A stretch of DNA of 64,000 nt from SYOC01 sp964441775 (GCA_964441775.1 CAYTVL010000008.1:62001-126000); one strand, 5' to 3'. Positions 9,287-17,754 are shown, counted from the first letter of the stretch. Translations and numbers: made by a program. The notes: generated by a model from the sequence alone, not told the origin.

Positions 9287-9369
9287 CTAGTGCTGAGTCC
9301 TGAGCAATGAGTCCTGAGTAAAAGGTGCTGCTTCTCCTCTTAGCACTCAGGACTCAGCACTCAGGACTA
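9287..9369. repeat. Heptamer-repeat inverted pair (GAGTCCT type)
   Basis: The left arm (from 9291) reads in 7-base steps GCTGAGT CCTGAGC AATGAGT; the right arm (from 9342) reads GCACTCA GGACTCA GCACTCA. The arms are reverse complements around a loop of about 25 bases. The right arm supplies the TAG stop of the convergent enoyl-CoA hydratase gene. It could act as a bidirectional terminator. The layout is the same as in the repeats at 11831-11924 and 12060-12137, but with a different heptamer. Confidence 0.8.
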
Positions 9370-10122
9370 ATACGGTTCTTTATCCAGCGCCCCCAATCCC
9401 TCCAGCGCTAGCCCGTACCCCAACAAATCGAGGAGCTTTCGTTTAATCTCCTGGGTGATCGCCACTCTGGCGTAGCGCAGCGTCAACGGCGGTTGTTTTA
9501 ATAATTGCTCAGCCAACTCCCAGGCGCGCGGCAGCAATTTGTCTTTCGGCAGCACTTCAGCGACAAGTCCCAACTCTTGCGCTTGGCGCGCGGGGATGAT
9601 CTGGCCAGTGAGCAGAAAGTAACGGCCACGGTTGGCGCCAAGCAGGAGCGGCATGACGATGTGCATGCCGTCGCCCGGCACCAAGCCGGACGGAAAATGC
9701 GCCGAATCCTGAAACTCGGCGTGCTCCGCTGCTAACACGATATCGCACAGCAGCGGGATTTCGCAGTGTCGCAGGGCCGGTCCGTTGATAGCGGAAATCA
9801 TCGGGACTTCAATGTCAAGAAGATTTTGTAGCAAATGTTTGCCTTCCCAGTAGATCGCGTCCCAGGCGCGCGGCGTGCCGCCGGGACGATTCGGTCCACT
9901 GGGACGCGGACCGGAAAATTCGTCGCCGGTGCCAGTCAGGATGACGACCTTGTTTTCCGGATCGCTGCCGACATCAGCAAAGGCATAGGTGAAATCTCGA
10001 TGCGGCTGCAGCCCCCAGCGCAACGGACCACCGTCCGTGTGAAAGGACATTTGCAAGATACCGTTCCGCCGTTCCATGCGGATGGTTTTGTATTTATTGG
10101 CGTAGTCATCAAATTTCGCCAT
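9367..10122 (-). CDS. Enoyl-CoA hydratase/isomerase (crotonase) family protein
   Basis: A 251-aa crotonase-fold protein. The oxyanion-hole regions are visible as KVVILTGTGDEFSGPRP and AINGPALRHCEIPLLCDIVL, the latter normally carrying GG(A) in hydratases. The usual catalytic Glu positions are not obvious, so isomerase or hydrolase activity is possible. I place the start at the ATG at 10122, with AAAAGGAGGACCCC upstream; the frame continues to 10248 without a ribosome site. The stop codon lies in a heptamer repeat. Convergent with the PPOX gene. Confidence 0.78.
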   Translation of the reverse strand: MAKFDDYANKYKTIRMERRNGILQMSFHTDGGPLRWGLQPHRDFTYAFADVGSDPENKVVILTGTGDEFSGPRPSGPNRPGGTPRAWDAIYWEGKHLLQNLLDIEVPMISAINGPALRHCEIPLLCDIVLAAEHAEFQDSAHFPSGLVPGDGMHIVMPLLLGANRGRYFLLTGQIIPARQAQELGLVAEVLPKDKLLPRAWELAEQLLKQPPLTLRYARVAITQEIKRKLLDLLGYGLALEGLGALDKEPY

Positions 10123-10477
10123 GATGGGGTCCTCCTTTTCCGTATTGCTACAGCATGCGCGAGTGGAGATGACAAGCGGCCTCGCTGGTCCTTGGCTGCT
10201 TTCCCCCCAGTCCTGTGGTAAAGGAGACGACACCAGACGGTCAAACATTCGTCCAGCACAGCTAATGCCAACTTGAAGAAGAGCAGTTTAATCGAATTCG
10301 TTACCTCCTGCTAAAGTTCCCGCAAACGGAGACAGATATTAGAGCGACATTGAAGCTCATTAGCCGTGTCGCAAAAGTGCTCAGACCATCCGTTTCCGTT
10401 CGCGTCTTAGCTGTTGACAGCTAAATCACTATAGCCTGGAGGCAATCCGGGACATGCGGGTCTTCGATCGCGCGGAA
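10123..10477. other. Intergenic, no gene seen
   Basis: No credible reading frame. A perfect 7-bp hairpin TTAGCTGTTGACAGCTAA lies at 10407-10424. The rest holds the promoter side of the crotonase gene; I see no convincing promoter match. Confidence 0.5.
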
Positions 10478-10500
10478 CTTGTCCTGAGCGAAGTCGAAGG
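10478..10500. repeat. Dispersed 23-mer repeat, copy 1
   Basis: The 23 bases starting CTTGTCCTGAGCGAAGTCG recur at 34400-34422 with one mismatch, and in rearranged form at 40381-40462. This short element (often seen reversed, as CTTCGACTTCGCTCAGGAC) is scattered through many bacterial genomes, as I recall. Confidence 0.75.
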
Positions 10501-10532
10501 GCTTCCTCCAGACTACGGCGCTGTTAAAAAGA

Positions 10533-10565
10533 GAGGCTGGGATGCGCAACGCCCATCCCAGCCTC
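10533..10565 (-). terminator. Rho-independent terminator of the secreted-protein gene
   Basis: A perfect 12-bp stem, GAGGCTGGGATG (10533-10544) with CATCCCAGCCTC (10554-10565), is followed on the minus strand by TCTTTTT. It lies about 90 bp after the stop of the minus-strand gene at 10658. Confidence 0.75.
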
Positions 10566-10617
10566 CTTTCCGTACGGATGTAGTTTTTTGTAATGAGCAC
10601 AGTCTTTCTCTCCAGCC

Positions 10618-10645
10618 GTAGAGACGCACGGCCGTGCGTCTCTAC
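10618..10645. repeat. Perfect 28-bp palindrome
   Basis: GTAGAGACGCAC GGCC GTGCGTCTCTAC is an uninterrupted palindrome, 13 bp past a gene stop. Similar GTAGAGACGC palindromes are dispersed in cyanobacteria and other genomes (memory, unchecked). Here it may be a mobile palindrome or the base of an RNA hairpin. Confidence 0.7.
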
Positions 10646-10657
10646 GAATAGAGAATT

Positions 10658-11236
10658 TCAGTCTTTTTCACCCGGTAGGGTAAGTGTTCCTGTGCCGATT
10701 TCGGTAAATTGGCCAAAGCCGCCAAAGACATTATCCTTAACTCCCAGAACTAAGTATTTCCCAGCGCCCCGAATGTCGATGGACCCAGTCGCACCGGCAA
10801 ACTTTCCCGTGCCCCCAATGACGGTTACTTTCCCTGTGTAACTGAAGGGCAAGTCTGGTAGCGATGGATTCAAACAGAGCGTGATGACGGAAGCTTCACT
10901 CAAGACTTGGTCCGAGGTTTTCTCTTCAGTCCACACACTACGATTCTGCACGCCATGAAATTCTTCTGTGCCTTGAGGACAAGTCGTGAGGGGGGTAATA
11001 GGACCAACATATTCAGTTTCTAATTGAATGAAAAATCTTCCAATGTTGCAATTGTCAATCCCTTGACTCAAGCCGGCTGATACGCCATCGCCATTGGTAT
11101 CGATGTGAGTTTCCACTCCGTCGGCAAAGGTGCTAGCAAATGTGCAGCTCAGGTGTTGGGTCTTAGCTGAAACGGAGCTGATGAAACCGGTGAGCATGAG
11201 GAGGGTGAGTCCGAGGGTTGAGAAACGAGTACGCAT
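10658..11236 (-). CDS. Secreted protein with an allene-oxide-cyclase-like barrel motif
   Basis: A 192-aa exported protein. The first 24 residues (MRTRFSTLGLTLLMLTGFIS, cleavage after SVSA) are a signal peptide. The ATG at 11236 has AAGGAGATATT upstream; the frame runs further but without support. The C-terminal half holds VIGGTGKFAGATGSIDIRG, a motif I associate with small beta-barrel (AOC-like/dirigent-like) domains. Three cysteines in the mature part (CTFAS, DNC, TTCPQG, plus TLCLN) may form disulfides. No enzymatic role can be stated. It is followed by its own terminator. Confidence 0.65.
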   Translation of the reverse strand: MRTRFSTLGLTLLMLTGFISSVSAKTQHLSCTFASTFADGVETHIDTNGDGVSAGLSQGIDNCNIGRFFIQLETEYVGPITPLTTCPQGTEEFHGVQNRSVWTEEKTSDQVLSEASVITLCLNPSLPDLPFSYTGKVTVIGGTGKFAGATGSIDIRGAGKYLVLGVKDNVFGGFGQFTEIGTGTLTLPGEKD

Positions 11237-11503
11237 ATAATATCTCCTTGTGTTTGTAATGAGAGGTTGATGATCAATACAGTTCTGATCCTTCCGTGCG
11301 ATAGCCATTCTGCGTCCGTTTTTGTTTCCTATTCCGACATCGCTTTCCCCTCCTTTCGTGGCTTTGCAGCGCCGGGAGACTTCCTTCGGGCAGGCATAGT
11401 CCTTGCGATTGCGTCCGGCATATGACACGAGGGTAAAAAAGCGGAAGTAGGAAATCATGGATTTTTTCTGGAGTTTTCATGGAATTTTGTTAGAAAGAGG
11501 ATC

Positions 11504-11944
11504 ATGGAGCAAGCGCAATTTCTTTCGTTCCCACCATTTCTCATTGACCTCGTCAACGAACGGCTCTGGCGGGAGTCCCAGGAAATTCCTCTCCGACCCA
11601 AAATTTTCACTGTGTTACGCTGCCTGGTCGAGCATGCTGACCGTTTAGTTACAAAAGAGCAGCTCCATAAGACGGTGTGGCCCGAGACGTATGTAGGGGA
11701 TGCAGTCTTGGTAGGCTACATTCGCGATTTGCGGAAACTGCTTGGAGATGAGACGAAAGCGCCGCGGTTTATTCAGACGATGCACAAGCGGGGGTATCGG
11801 TTCATTGCCCCGCTCAGTACCACCCAGCCAGTTCAAAGTTCCAGGTTGCAAGTTCCAGGCTTACAAGCAGAGGACGATGGTCAACGACGTGGAACTTTGA
11901 ACGTGGAACGTGGAACGTGGAACGCAGCTGGTGGGTCGAGATAA
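11504..11944 (+). CDS. Winged-helix DNA-binding domain protein (N-terminal half of a split AAA/TPR regulator)
   Basis: A 146-aa protein. Residues 1-105 form an OmpR/CadC-type winged helix: IPLRPKIFTVLRCLVEHA, LVTKEQLHKTVWP, VGYIRDLRKLLGD and IQTMHKRGYRFIAP. After about residue 107 the sequence is low complexity, because it is encoded by a GTGGAAC heptamer hairpin, and it stops shortly after. The AAA ATPase starts in another frame inside this end (35-bp overlap). In the relatives I know, both halves are one polypeptide, so this looks like a gene split by repeat expansion, although two coupled proteins remain possible. No strong ribosome site; AGAGGATC precedes the ATG. Confidence 0.75.
   Translation: MEQAQFLSFPPFLIDLVNERLWRESQEIPLRPKIFTVLRCLVEHADRLVTKEQLHKTVWPETYVGDAVLVGYIRDLRKLLGDETKAPRFIQTMHKRGYRFIAPLSTTQPVQSSRLQVPGLQAEDDGQRRGTLNVERGTWNAAGGSR
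11831..11924. repeat. Heptamer-repeat inverted pair (GTGGAAC type) at the split
   Basis: GTTCAAAGTTCCA at 11831-11843 is the perfect reverse complement of 11890-11902. The right arm continues as GTGGAAC steps (7-bp period, three near-perfect units to 11924). It lies exactly where the reading frame changes between the winged-helix and ATPase parts. Confidence 0.82.
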
Positions 11945-14594
11945 AGAACTAGCGCAACTCCACGGTTGGCTAGACAAAGCCTTGAACGGCGAGCGTCCAT
12001 TTGTCTTCATCACTGGCGAGCCGGGGATTGGGAAAACGACGGTGGTCGAGGCGTTTTTGTCAGAGATCAGGGGACAGGCATCGGGGAACAGTAACCCCGC
12101 TCCAACCGCCCCCTGTTCTCTGACCCTCATTCCCTGGATTGCTCGGGGACAATGTATCGAACACTATGGTCAAGGTGAGCCCTATCTCCCGCTGCTGTCG
12201 GCGTTCGGACACGTAGGACGTGGCCCAGACGGCCACCAGCTCATTGCGTGGCTCCGGCAACATGCGCCGACGTGGCTAGTACAGCTCTCGACATTGCTGA
12301 CAGACGAAGAGCTGGTCACGTTACAGTACAAGACTGCGAGCGCCACGCGGGAGCGTATGCTGCGGGAGCTGGCCGAGGCGCTGGAAGCGGTCACCGAGGA
12401 ACGCCCACTCGTGCTGGTGCTCGAAGATTTGCAGTGGAGTGATCCGTCTACCCTTGATCTGCTAGCTTTTGTAGCCCGCCGGTCGCGACCGGCGCGACTT
12501 CTTATTCTTGGCTCCTATCGGCCGCTAGAAATGCTCAGCGATGGCCATCCACTGAAACAGGTGCTTCACGAACTCTACGCCCACGGACTAGGAAGTGAAC
12601 TGGCGCTGCAGCGGCTCACCGAGAGAGAGGTGAGCGCCTACCTGACGCTGCGGTTTCCCGAGAGCGTACTACCCGCCCGGCTGGGCCCGATCTTGCAGCA
12701 ACGAACGGGCGGCAATCCGCTCTTTCTGGTCAGTATGGTGCGGGAGATGTTGCAACGCTCGGTGTTGAGTCAAGCCGACGACGGTCTCTGGACCTTTCAG
12801 GGAGAGGTCTCGGAACTGGAGCGATGGACGCCAGAGAGTGTCCGTCACGTCTTGGCGCGGCAGCGTGAGCGGTTGGCGCAAGAGGAGCAACGTGTGCTAG
12901 AAGCGGCCAGTCTAGCCGGTCTAGAGTTTTCGGCAGCCGAGGTCGCCGCTGCATTAGAGACCGAGGTTACACGGATTGAGGACCATTGCGGTCGGCTCGC
13001 GGAGCAACAGCACTTCCTGCAGCTCGCAGGCATCAGTGAATGGCCGGATGGAACGCGGGCGGGGCGGTATGGGTTTCTCCATGCGCTGTATCAAGAGTTT
13101 TGGCATGAGCGTGTGAGCGTAAGTCACCAGCAGCAGTGGCATCTGCGGATAGGAGAGCGGAAAGAGGCAGCATATGGTCAGCGGGCGGGTGAGATTGCCG
13201 CAGCACTGGCGGTACACTTTGCTCAGGGCCGAGAGTACCGCAAGGCCGTGTACTATCTTCAGCAAGCCGGTGAGCTCGCTCACCGGCGCTCGGCTTACGA
13301 GGAAGCGATTGGTCATCTTACAAAGGGGTTGGAGTTACTCGAAGTTCTGCCGAATAATGCCGAGCGCGTCCAACAAGAATTTACTTTGCAGCTCGCCCTC
13401 AGCTTTGCCTTGTTTACTGCCAAAGGATATGCGGCCCCAGAAGCAGGAAAAGCTTCCTCTCGGGCGCTAGAGCTATGCAGACAGGTAGGGGAATCCCGCC
13501 AGCTCTTCTTTGCGTTGGGGGGACTGGCCGCGTTTTACGTAACACGTGGGGAGTTACTGACAGCGCGTAAGGTGAACGGGCAAATGTTACAGCTGGCCCA
13601 GAGCCTCCAAAATCCAGCCCTCCTCCAAGCTGCCCATTATGGGATGGGAGAGAGTTTATTCGATCTCGGAAAGTTGTCCCAGTCCCGAGCACATCTGGAG
13701 CAAGCGATTAGCCTTTACGATCCACAGCCGCGTCGCTTCCGCCCCTTCCATGACACTGGAGTGGCTTGCCTATCTATCGCCGCCCTTACCTTGTGGTCCC
13801 TTGGCTACCCGGATCAGGCCCGGCAGAGAATCCAAGAAGCTCTCACCTTGGCTCACGAGCTGGCTCATCCTTTCAGCTTGTCGTTTGCTCTCTACTGTAC
13901 TGCTGAGCACTATCAGCTCCGCCGCGAAGTAAAAACAACTCAAAAGCAGGCCGAAGCGCTGATCGCGCTTTCTCGTGAGCAAGGGTTTACCCTCCGAGAG
14001 GCGTCAGGTGTGATCCTGCAAGGTTGGGCGCTGACCATGCAGGGACAGAAAGCAGAAGGGATTAGCCAAATACGTCAGGGTCTAGTCATCGTTCAAGCTA
14101 CTGGAGCAGATATGTTTCGTCCGCATTTTCTTGCCCTGCTGGCCGAAGCATATGGAAAAAGGAGACAGACCGAGGAAGGGCTTGCTATGCTGGCCGAAGC
14201 GTTGGCTTTCGCGGACAAAAAACCTGTTTACGAGGCCGAACTCTATCGGCTCAAAGGCGAACTGACGCTGCAGCAAGAAGATCAAAAATCAGAAGGCAAA
14301 GGGCAAAAATCAAAAATCAAAACCAATCCCAAATTCCTAATCCCTCACACCCAGGCGGAGGCGGAACGAGCGGCGGAGGAATGTTTTCTCAAGGCTATCG
14401 AAGTCGCTCAACGGCAACAAGCCAAATCGCTGGAACTGCGCGCGACGGTTAGCCTCGCCCGTTTGTGGCAACAACAAGGCAAACGAACAGAAGCTCACAA
14501 GATGTTATCTGAGGTTTACAACTGGTTCACCGAAGGGTTTGGCACGGTGGACCTGAAAGAAGCAAAGGCGCTGCTGGAAGAATTGAGCCATTGA
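11910..14594 (+). CDS. AAA (STAND-type) ATPase with TPR repeats, C-terminal part of split regulator
   Basis: An 894-aa protein. It starts with VGRDKELAQLHGWLDKAL, then Walker A GEPGIGKTT (about residue 37) and Walker B LVLVLEDLQWSDPSTLDLL (about residue 170), typical of AfsR/MalT-like signal-transducing ATPases. From about residue 400 come tetratricopeptide repeats (ALAVHFAQGREYRKAVYYLQ, later LAEAYGKRRQTEEGLAMLAE) for partner or ligand binding. Two heptamer-repeat tracts sit in frame: near residues 51-75 and near residues 791-813 (KSEGKGQKSKIKTNP). Both fall in linkers between conserved blocks. The ATG at 11910 is formed inside the repeat and has no clear ribosome site, so expression may depend on coupling or frameshifting from the winged-helix frame. 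Confidence 0.82.
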   Translation: MERGTQLVGRDKELAQLHGWLDKALNGERPFVFITGEPGIGKTTVVEAFLSEIRGQASGNSNPAPTAPCSLTLIPWIARGQCIEHYGQGEPYLPLLSAFGHVGRGPDGHQLIAWLRQHAPTWLVQLSTLLTDEELVTLQYKTASATRERMLRELAEALEAVTEERPLVLVLEDLQWSDPSTLDLLAFVARRSRPARLLILGSYRPLEMLSDGHPLKQVLHELYAHGLGSELALQRLTEREVSAYLTLRFPESVLPARLGPILQQRTGGNPLFLVSMVREMLQRSVLSQADDGLWTFQGEVSELERWTPESVRHVLARQRERLAQEEQRVLEAASLAGLEFSAAEVAAALETEVTRIEDHCGRLAEQQHFLQLAGISEWPDGTRAGRYGFLHALYQEFWHERVSVSHQQQWHLRIGERKEAAYGQRAGEIAAALAVHFAQGREYRKAVYYLQQAGELAHRRSAYEEAIGHLTKGLELLEVLPNNAERVQQEFTLQLALSFALFTAKGYAAPEAGKASSRALELCRQVGESRQLFFALGGLAAFYVTRGELLTARKVNGQMLQLAQSLQNPALLQAAHYGMGESLFDLGKLSQSRAHLEQAISLYDPQPRRFRPFHDTGVACLSIAALTLWSLGYPDQARQRIQEALTLAHELAHPFSLSFALYCTAEHYQLRREVKTTQKQAEALIALSREQGFTLREASGVILQGWALTMQGQKAEGISQIRQGLVIVQATGADMFRPHFLALLAEAYGKRRQTEEGLAMLAEALAFADKKPVYEAELYRLKGELTLQQEDQKSEGKGQKSKIKTNPKFLIPHTQAEAERAAEECFLKAIEVAQRQQAKSLELRATVSLARLWQQQGKRTEAHKMLSEVYNWFTEGFGTVDLKEAKALLEELSH
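12060..12137. repeat. Heptamer-repeat inverted pair inside the ATPase gene
   Basis: TCAGAGATCAGGGGA (12060-12074) matches the reverse complement of 12109-12123 at 13 of 15 bases, and the right arm shows 7-base steps CCCTGTT CTCTGAC CCTCATT CCCTGGA. It is read in frame as an Asn/Pro/Thr-rich insert just after the Walker A helix, with no frame loss. Confidence 0.65.
14282..14351. repeat. Heptamer tandem repeat (ATCAAAA type) inside the ATPase gene
   Basis: From 14282 the bases fall into 7-mers ATCAAAA ATCAGAA GGCAAAG GGCAAAA ATCAAAA ATCAAAA, then CCAATCC CAAATTC CTAATCC. It is translated as a Lys/Ser-rich linker between two TPR helices. Far lower GC than its surroundings. Confidence 0.8.
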
Positions 14595-14627
14595 AAGAGT
14601 GAGCCGCTAATTCACGGACTACTGTCT

Positions 14628-15044
14628 CTAGCGTAGCCACAGAAATCGAAAGTGTCCCTTTTGCTCAAGGGGATCGAATTCATGATGATCTGTGGTCACT
14701 AGGGGAATCTGCAAACGTTCGGAGAGGGCCAAGGCGAAGGCGTCGGCAAAAGAAACCCTCTCATTCACCTTAATCACTCCGACTCGTTGGACAAAATCAT
14801 CATCCGTATCTCGTCGAAGGGTAAGAGGAAGCGCTACAGTGTTTGCCCAAGCTGTTTGGGCGGCTTCTATTCCATCCTCGCGGAAGAAATCATAATAAAT
14901 TTCTCCAAGGTTACAGACGTGCATAGCCAGGAAGGTATCCGGCTGTTCGATGATTTCTTTGAGAACCTCAGCCCCCGGCTCTTTGCGCAGATAGGCAATG
15001 ACCGCGCAGGCATCTAGACAGTGGGTTGGCGTCACGATTTCCAC
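14628..15044 (-). CDS. vapC: PIN-domain toxin, VapC-like ribonuclease
   Basis: A 138-aa PIN domain with the expected acidic residues: LDACAVIAYL (Asp 11), NLGEIYYDF (Glu), SFADAFALALS (Asp) and VTTDHHEFD (Asp). VapC toxins cut tRNA or rRNA when released from their antitoxin. The start is a GTG at 15044 that overlaps the antitoxin gene by 13 bp, the usual toxin-antitoxin arrangement. It is convergent with the split ATPase regulator. Confidence 0.8.
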   Translation of the reverse strand: MEIVTPTHCLDACAVIAYLRKEPGAEVLKEIIEQPDTFLAMHVCNLGEIYYDFFREDGIEAAQTAWANTVALPLTLRRDTDDDFVQRVGVIKVNERVSFADAFALALSERLQIPLVTTDHHEFDPLEQKGHFRFLWLR

Positions 15045-15277
15045 CGACGTTCTTCTTTGGTTTTCTCTTCCTGTTTACGCCAAGCAAAAGCATCACTACT
15101 GGTTTTTGTCTCGCTCAGGCTCCCCAATGTTTTGGCAACCGCTTCTCGGCGTTTCTCCACCGTCCATGCTCCAAGGACTTGGCGAGCGACAAGGAACTCG
15201 ACGAAGTCGAGCACTTCAACTTGCTTTTCCAGCGAGAGTTCCTGACTCAGCTTTGCAATTTGTTCAGTGACGTCCAT
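15032..15277 (-). CDS. DUF2281-like antitoxin partner of the PIN toxin
   Basis: An 81-aa acidic/basic helical protein beginning MDVTEQIAKLSQELSLEKQV and continuing EVLDFVEFL, a pattern seen in DUF2281/VapB-type antitoxins. I choose the ATG at 15277; the long open frame further upstream is antisense shadow of the oxidoreductase gene. The C-terminus (AWRKQEEKTKEERRW) is charged and likely wraps the toxin. Ribosome site is weak. The stop overlaps the toxin start. Confidence 0.7.
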   Translation of the reverse strand: MDVTEQIAKLSQELSLEKQVEVLDFVEFLVARQVLGAWTVEKRREAVAKTLGSLSETKTSSDAFAWRKQEEKTKEERRWKS

Positions 15278-15419
15278 ATCGCGAGATTGTACATCAGTAG
15301 CCTGAGCGGGAAAATAAGAAAACTCTATTTCTGTTCCATTTGTACGTGGCGCACAAAAGCAAATTTGAGCAACAGGAACTGCCCTCATTGGAGACAATAC
15401 TGTCTGACAGGTCCTGGCC

Positions 15420-16457
15420 TCACCTCCTCGGCAGTGGCGGATCGGTGATCTTGAGCAGTTGCTTGCCGATGTTTTTCCCCTCAAATAAGCGTAGAAATGT
15501 CCGGGGCGCGTTGGCAAAGCCTTCCTGAATGTCTTCTTGATAAGCAATTTGCTTAGAGGCGACCCAGCCCGCGAGTTCGGGAATCGCTTCTCCGAAACGC
15601 GAAGCGTAATCGACGAGAATGAATCCTTCCATGCGCGCCCGCTGGATAATAAGCGCAAAGTAATTCTTAGGGCCGGACGGGAGTTCTTCTTCGTTGTAGC
15701 GGGAAATACCACCACATAGAACAATGCGTGCCCGCAGTGCGAGGTTCGCGAGCGCAGCGTCGAGAATGTCACCGCCGACATTGTCAAAAAAGATGTTGAT
15801 CCCGTTGGGGCACAGTTCTTTGAGGCGTCGCTCGACCGACTCGGATTTGTAGTCGATCGCCGCATCAAAGTGCGCCTCTTGTGTCAGCCACTGGCATTTC
15901 TCCGCGCCGCCGGCGATGCCAATTACGCGGCAGCCTTTGATCTTGGCAATTTGTCCGGCAATCGAACCTGTGGCGCCAGCCGCGCCAGAAATCACAACGG
16001 TTTCTCCAGCTTGGGGCTGACCCACGTCCAGCATGCCGAAATAGGCTGTGAGTCCAGTGATGCCAAGCACGCTGAGCGGCATGGTGAGCGGAACGTCTCG
16101 GGCCACGAGCGTGGTAGGCATGAGCCCGCCGCGCCCATTAGTGACGGCGTATTCTTGCCAGCCGTATCCGCCTGCTACGCAGTCGCCGGGTTGAAACTTA
16201 GGGTGCTTCGATTCGATCACCTGTCCTACACACACCGCACGCATGACCTCACCGACCTGGATAGGCGGGATGTAACTCGCGCGGTCCTCCATCCAGCCGC
16301 GCATGGCCGGCTCAAAGGCGATGTAGAGTGTACGGACAAGAAACTGCCCTTCGGCTACTTCCGGCAGCGGGGCTTCGTGCAAGCGAAAGTCGGATTCCTT
16401 TACCATGCCGTACGGGCGAGCGACTAACAGCCACTGATGGTTCATTGTAGTTGTCAT
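15420..16457 (-). CDS. NADP-dependent medium-chain oxidoreductase (CurA/LTB4DH-like)
   Basis: A 345-aa zinc-independent MDR protein. Signatures: FLVRTLYIAFEPAMRGWM in the N-terminal catalytic domain, the nucleotide-binding AGATGSIAGQIAKIKGCRV and IFFDNVGGDILDAAL. Relatives reduce the C=C bond of enones or alkenals with NADPH. AGGAGAATCCT precedes the ATG at 16457. The next upstream gene on this strand (beta-helix protein) ends 15 bp away, so they may share a transcript. Confidence 0.85.
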   Translation of the reverse strand: MTTTMNHQWLLVARPYGMVKESDFRLHEAPLPEVAEGQFLVRTLYIAFEPAMRGWMEDRASYIPPIQVGEVMRAVCVGQVIESKHPKFQPGDCVAGGYGWQEYAVTNGRGGLMPTTLVARDVPLTMPLSVLGITGLTAYFGMLDVGQPQAGETVVISGAAGATGSIAGQIAKIKGCRVIGIAGGAEKCQWLTQEAHFDAAIDYKSESVERRLKELCPNGINIFFDNVGGDILDAALANLALRARIVLCGGISRYNEEELPSGPKNYFALIIQRARMEGFILVDYASRFGEAIPELAGWVASKQIAYQEDIQEGFANAPRTFLRLFEGKNIGKQLLKITDPPLPRR

Positions 16458-16471
16458 AGGATTCTCCTTGA

Positions 16472-17728
16472 TTAAAGAAAATTACTCTCTGTCCTTACAT
16501 ACGCCTGGCTGTCTTCCGCTACTTCGACATGGTTGTTCGGAATCCCATCACACACAAGCAGGCTCTGCTCATGCGGGGCCTCTACGTGGTTGTCGAAAAA
16601 CCGTACACGCACCGCGTTGCCCTGAAGCGTGCCTGCCCCGCCTGCGCCTTGTGCGGCGATGGCTGGCAGCGCGCCAGCCACAAAATTCCGCGACACGATC
16701 GCTTGCAGGACGTTGTCATGCGTGGCAACGTTTGGGGTGCCGACGCCGCCAATCAGACGCACCGCGATTTTACTGCATGAGGAAATGCGATTGCGATCAA
16801 TGGTGACTTCGCACACATTGTGGTGCGTTTCGCCGACCGCGCCTTGGATTTGCATGCCGATGGGGCTGCCGGAGATGGCGTTGCCGGCAAACACCGCGCT
16901 GACATGATTGTGATGCGGCACACGTTCCGCCAATGGCAACGCGGCAATAATGCCGACGCCGAATTGTTTGTTGTCGCGAAGGATGTTGTCTGCCGCGAGA
17001 ATGCGATAGCGGTTCTGGGCCGGACCAAAGGAACTCGAAAACAGCAACCCGCCACGTTGGCTTTCTTCAATCGTGTTGCGGAGAATAGTGGCGCTGAACG
17101 ACACGCCGTCCGGCTCCGGGAAAAAACAGATAAAGGCAATGCCGTCGGCGAAGCATCCGCGCATGCGATTGTCCGTGGCGACTAAGCGGTTGCGTTGACC
17201 GTGCTTTGCTTCGGCAAAGATGTGATGCCCCTGGCGCGCCCCGACGCCGCGCGGCAGCGCCGGCTCGAACCGTTTCAAGCCATTGTCTTGCAAGCGACAA
17301 CCAATCACCACTGCGTCCGCAACCCCGCTGAGATAGATCCCGTGGTCGCCGTGTCGACTGATCGTGCAGTTGCGAATGACAACTGACGCGCCGAGAGGAA
17401 CACCAATGCCGTGACCGCCACCATTGGTGACGGTCACGCCGCTTAGGCTCGCTCCGTCTTCCAGGAGGACGACGGACATGTCCGGTCGAATGGGATTAAA
17501 GGAGGGCTCAAATTGGCCGCCGCCGTCGATGACGCATGCGTCTTGATCGACGCCTTCGACGGTGACGCCAGCAGGTACTCTGAGCGGCAGCGCTTCCTGT
17601 GTATGACTGGGCGAATACACGCCGGGGTCAACAATCACCACATCTCCGGCCTGGGCTGTCGTGAAAGCCTGGGTGAGTGAATGAGCATCGGCTTGGTCAT
17701 CTGTCGGGTGGACTACGATGGTGCGCAT
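16472..17728 (-). CDS. Right-handed parallel beta-helix protein
   Basis: A 418-aa protein of repeated beta-helix coils. The N-terminus (TIVVHPTDDQADAHSLTQAF, then DVVIVDPGVYS) is the DUF1565-like start of pectin-lyase-fold proteins; repeated VVIRNCTIS, VVIGCRLQDNG, ATILRNTIEES and VTIDRNRISS blocks form the coils. There is no signal peptide, so it is probably cytoplasmic, unusual for polysaccharide-acting relatives. The ATG at 17728 follows AAAGGAGGAAAATT. It lies between two oxidoreductase genes; the substrate is unknown. Confidence 0.75.
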   Translation of the reverse strand: MRTIVVHPTDDQADAHSLTQAFTTAQAGDVVIVDPGVYSPSHTQEALPLRVPAGVTVEGVDQDACVIDGGGQFEPSFNPIRPDMSVVLLEDGASLSGVTVTNGGGHGIGVPLGASVVIRNCTISRHGDHGIYLSGVADAVVIGCRLQDNGLKRFEPALPRGVGARQGHHIFAEAKHGQRNRLVATDNRMRGCFADGIAFICFFPEPDGVSFSATILRNTIEESQRGGLLFSSSFGPAQNRYRILAADNILRDNKQFGVGIIAALPLAERVPHHNHVSAVFAGNAISGSPIGMQIQGAVGETHHNVCEVTIDRNRISSCSKIAVRLIGGVGTPNVATHDNVLQAIVSRNFVAGALPAIAAQGAGGAGTLQGNAVRVRFFDNHVEAPHEQSLLVCDGIPNNHVEVAEDSQAYVRTESNFL

Positions 17729-17754
17729 GAATTTTCCTCCTTTAGGGTCAATGA

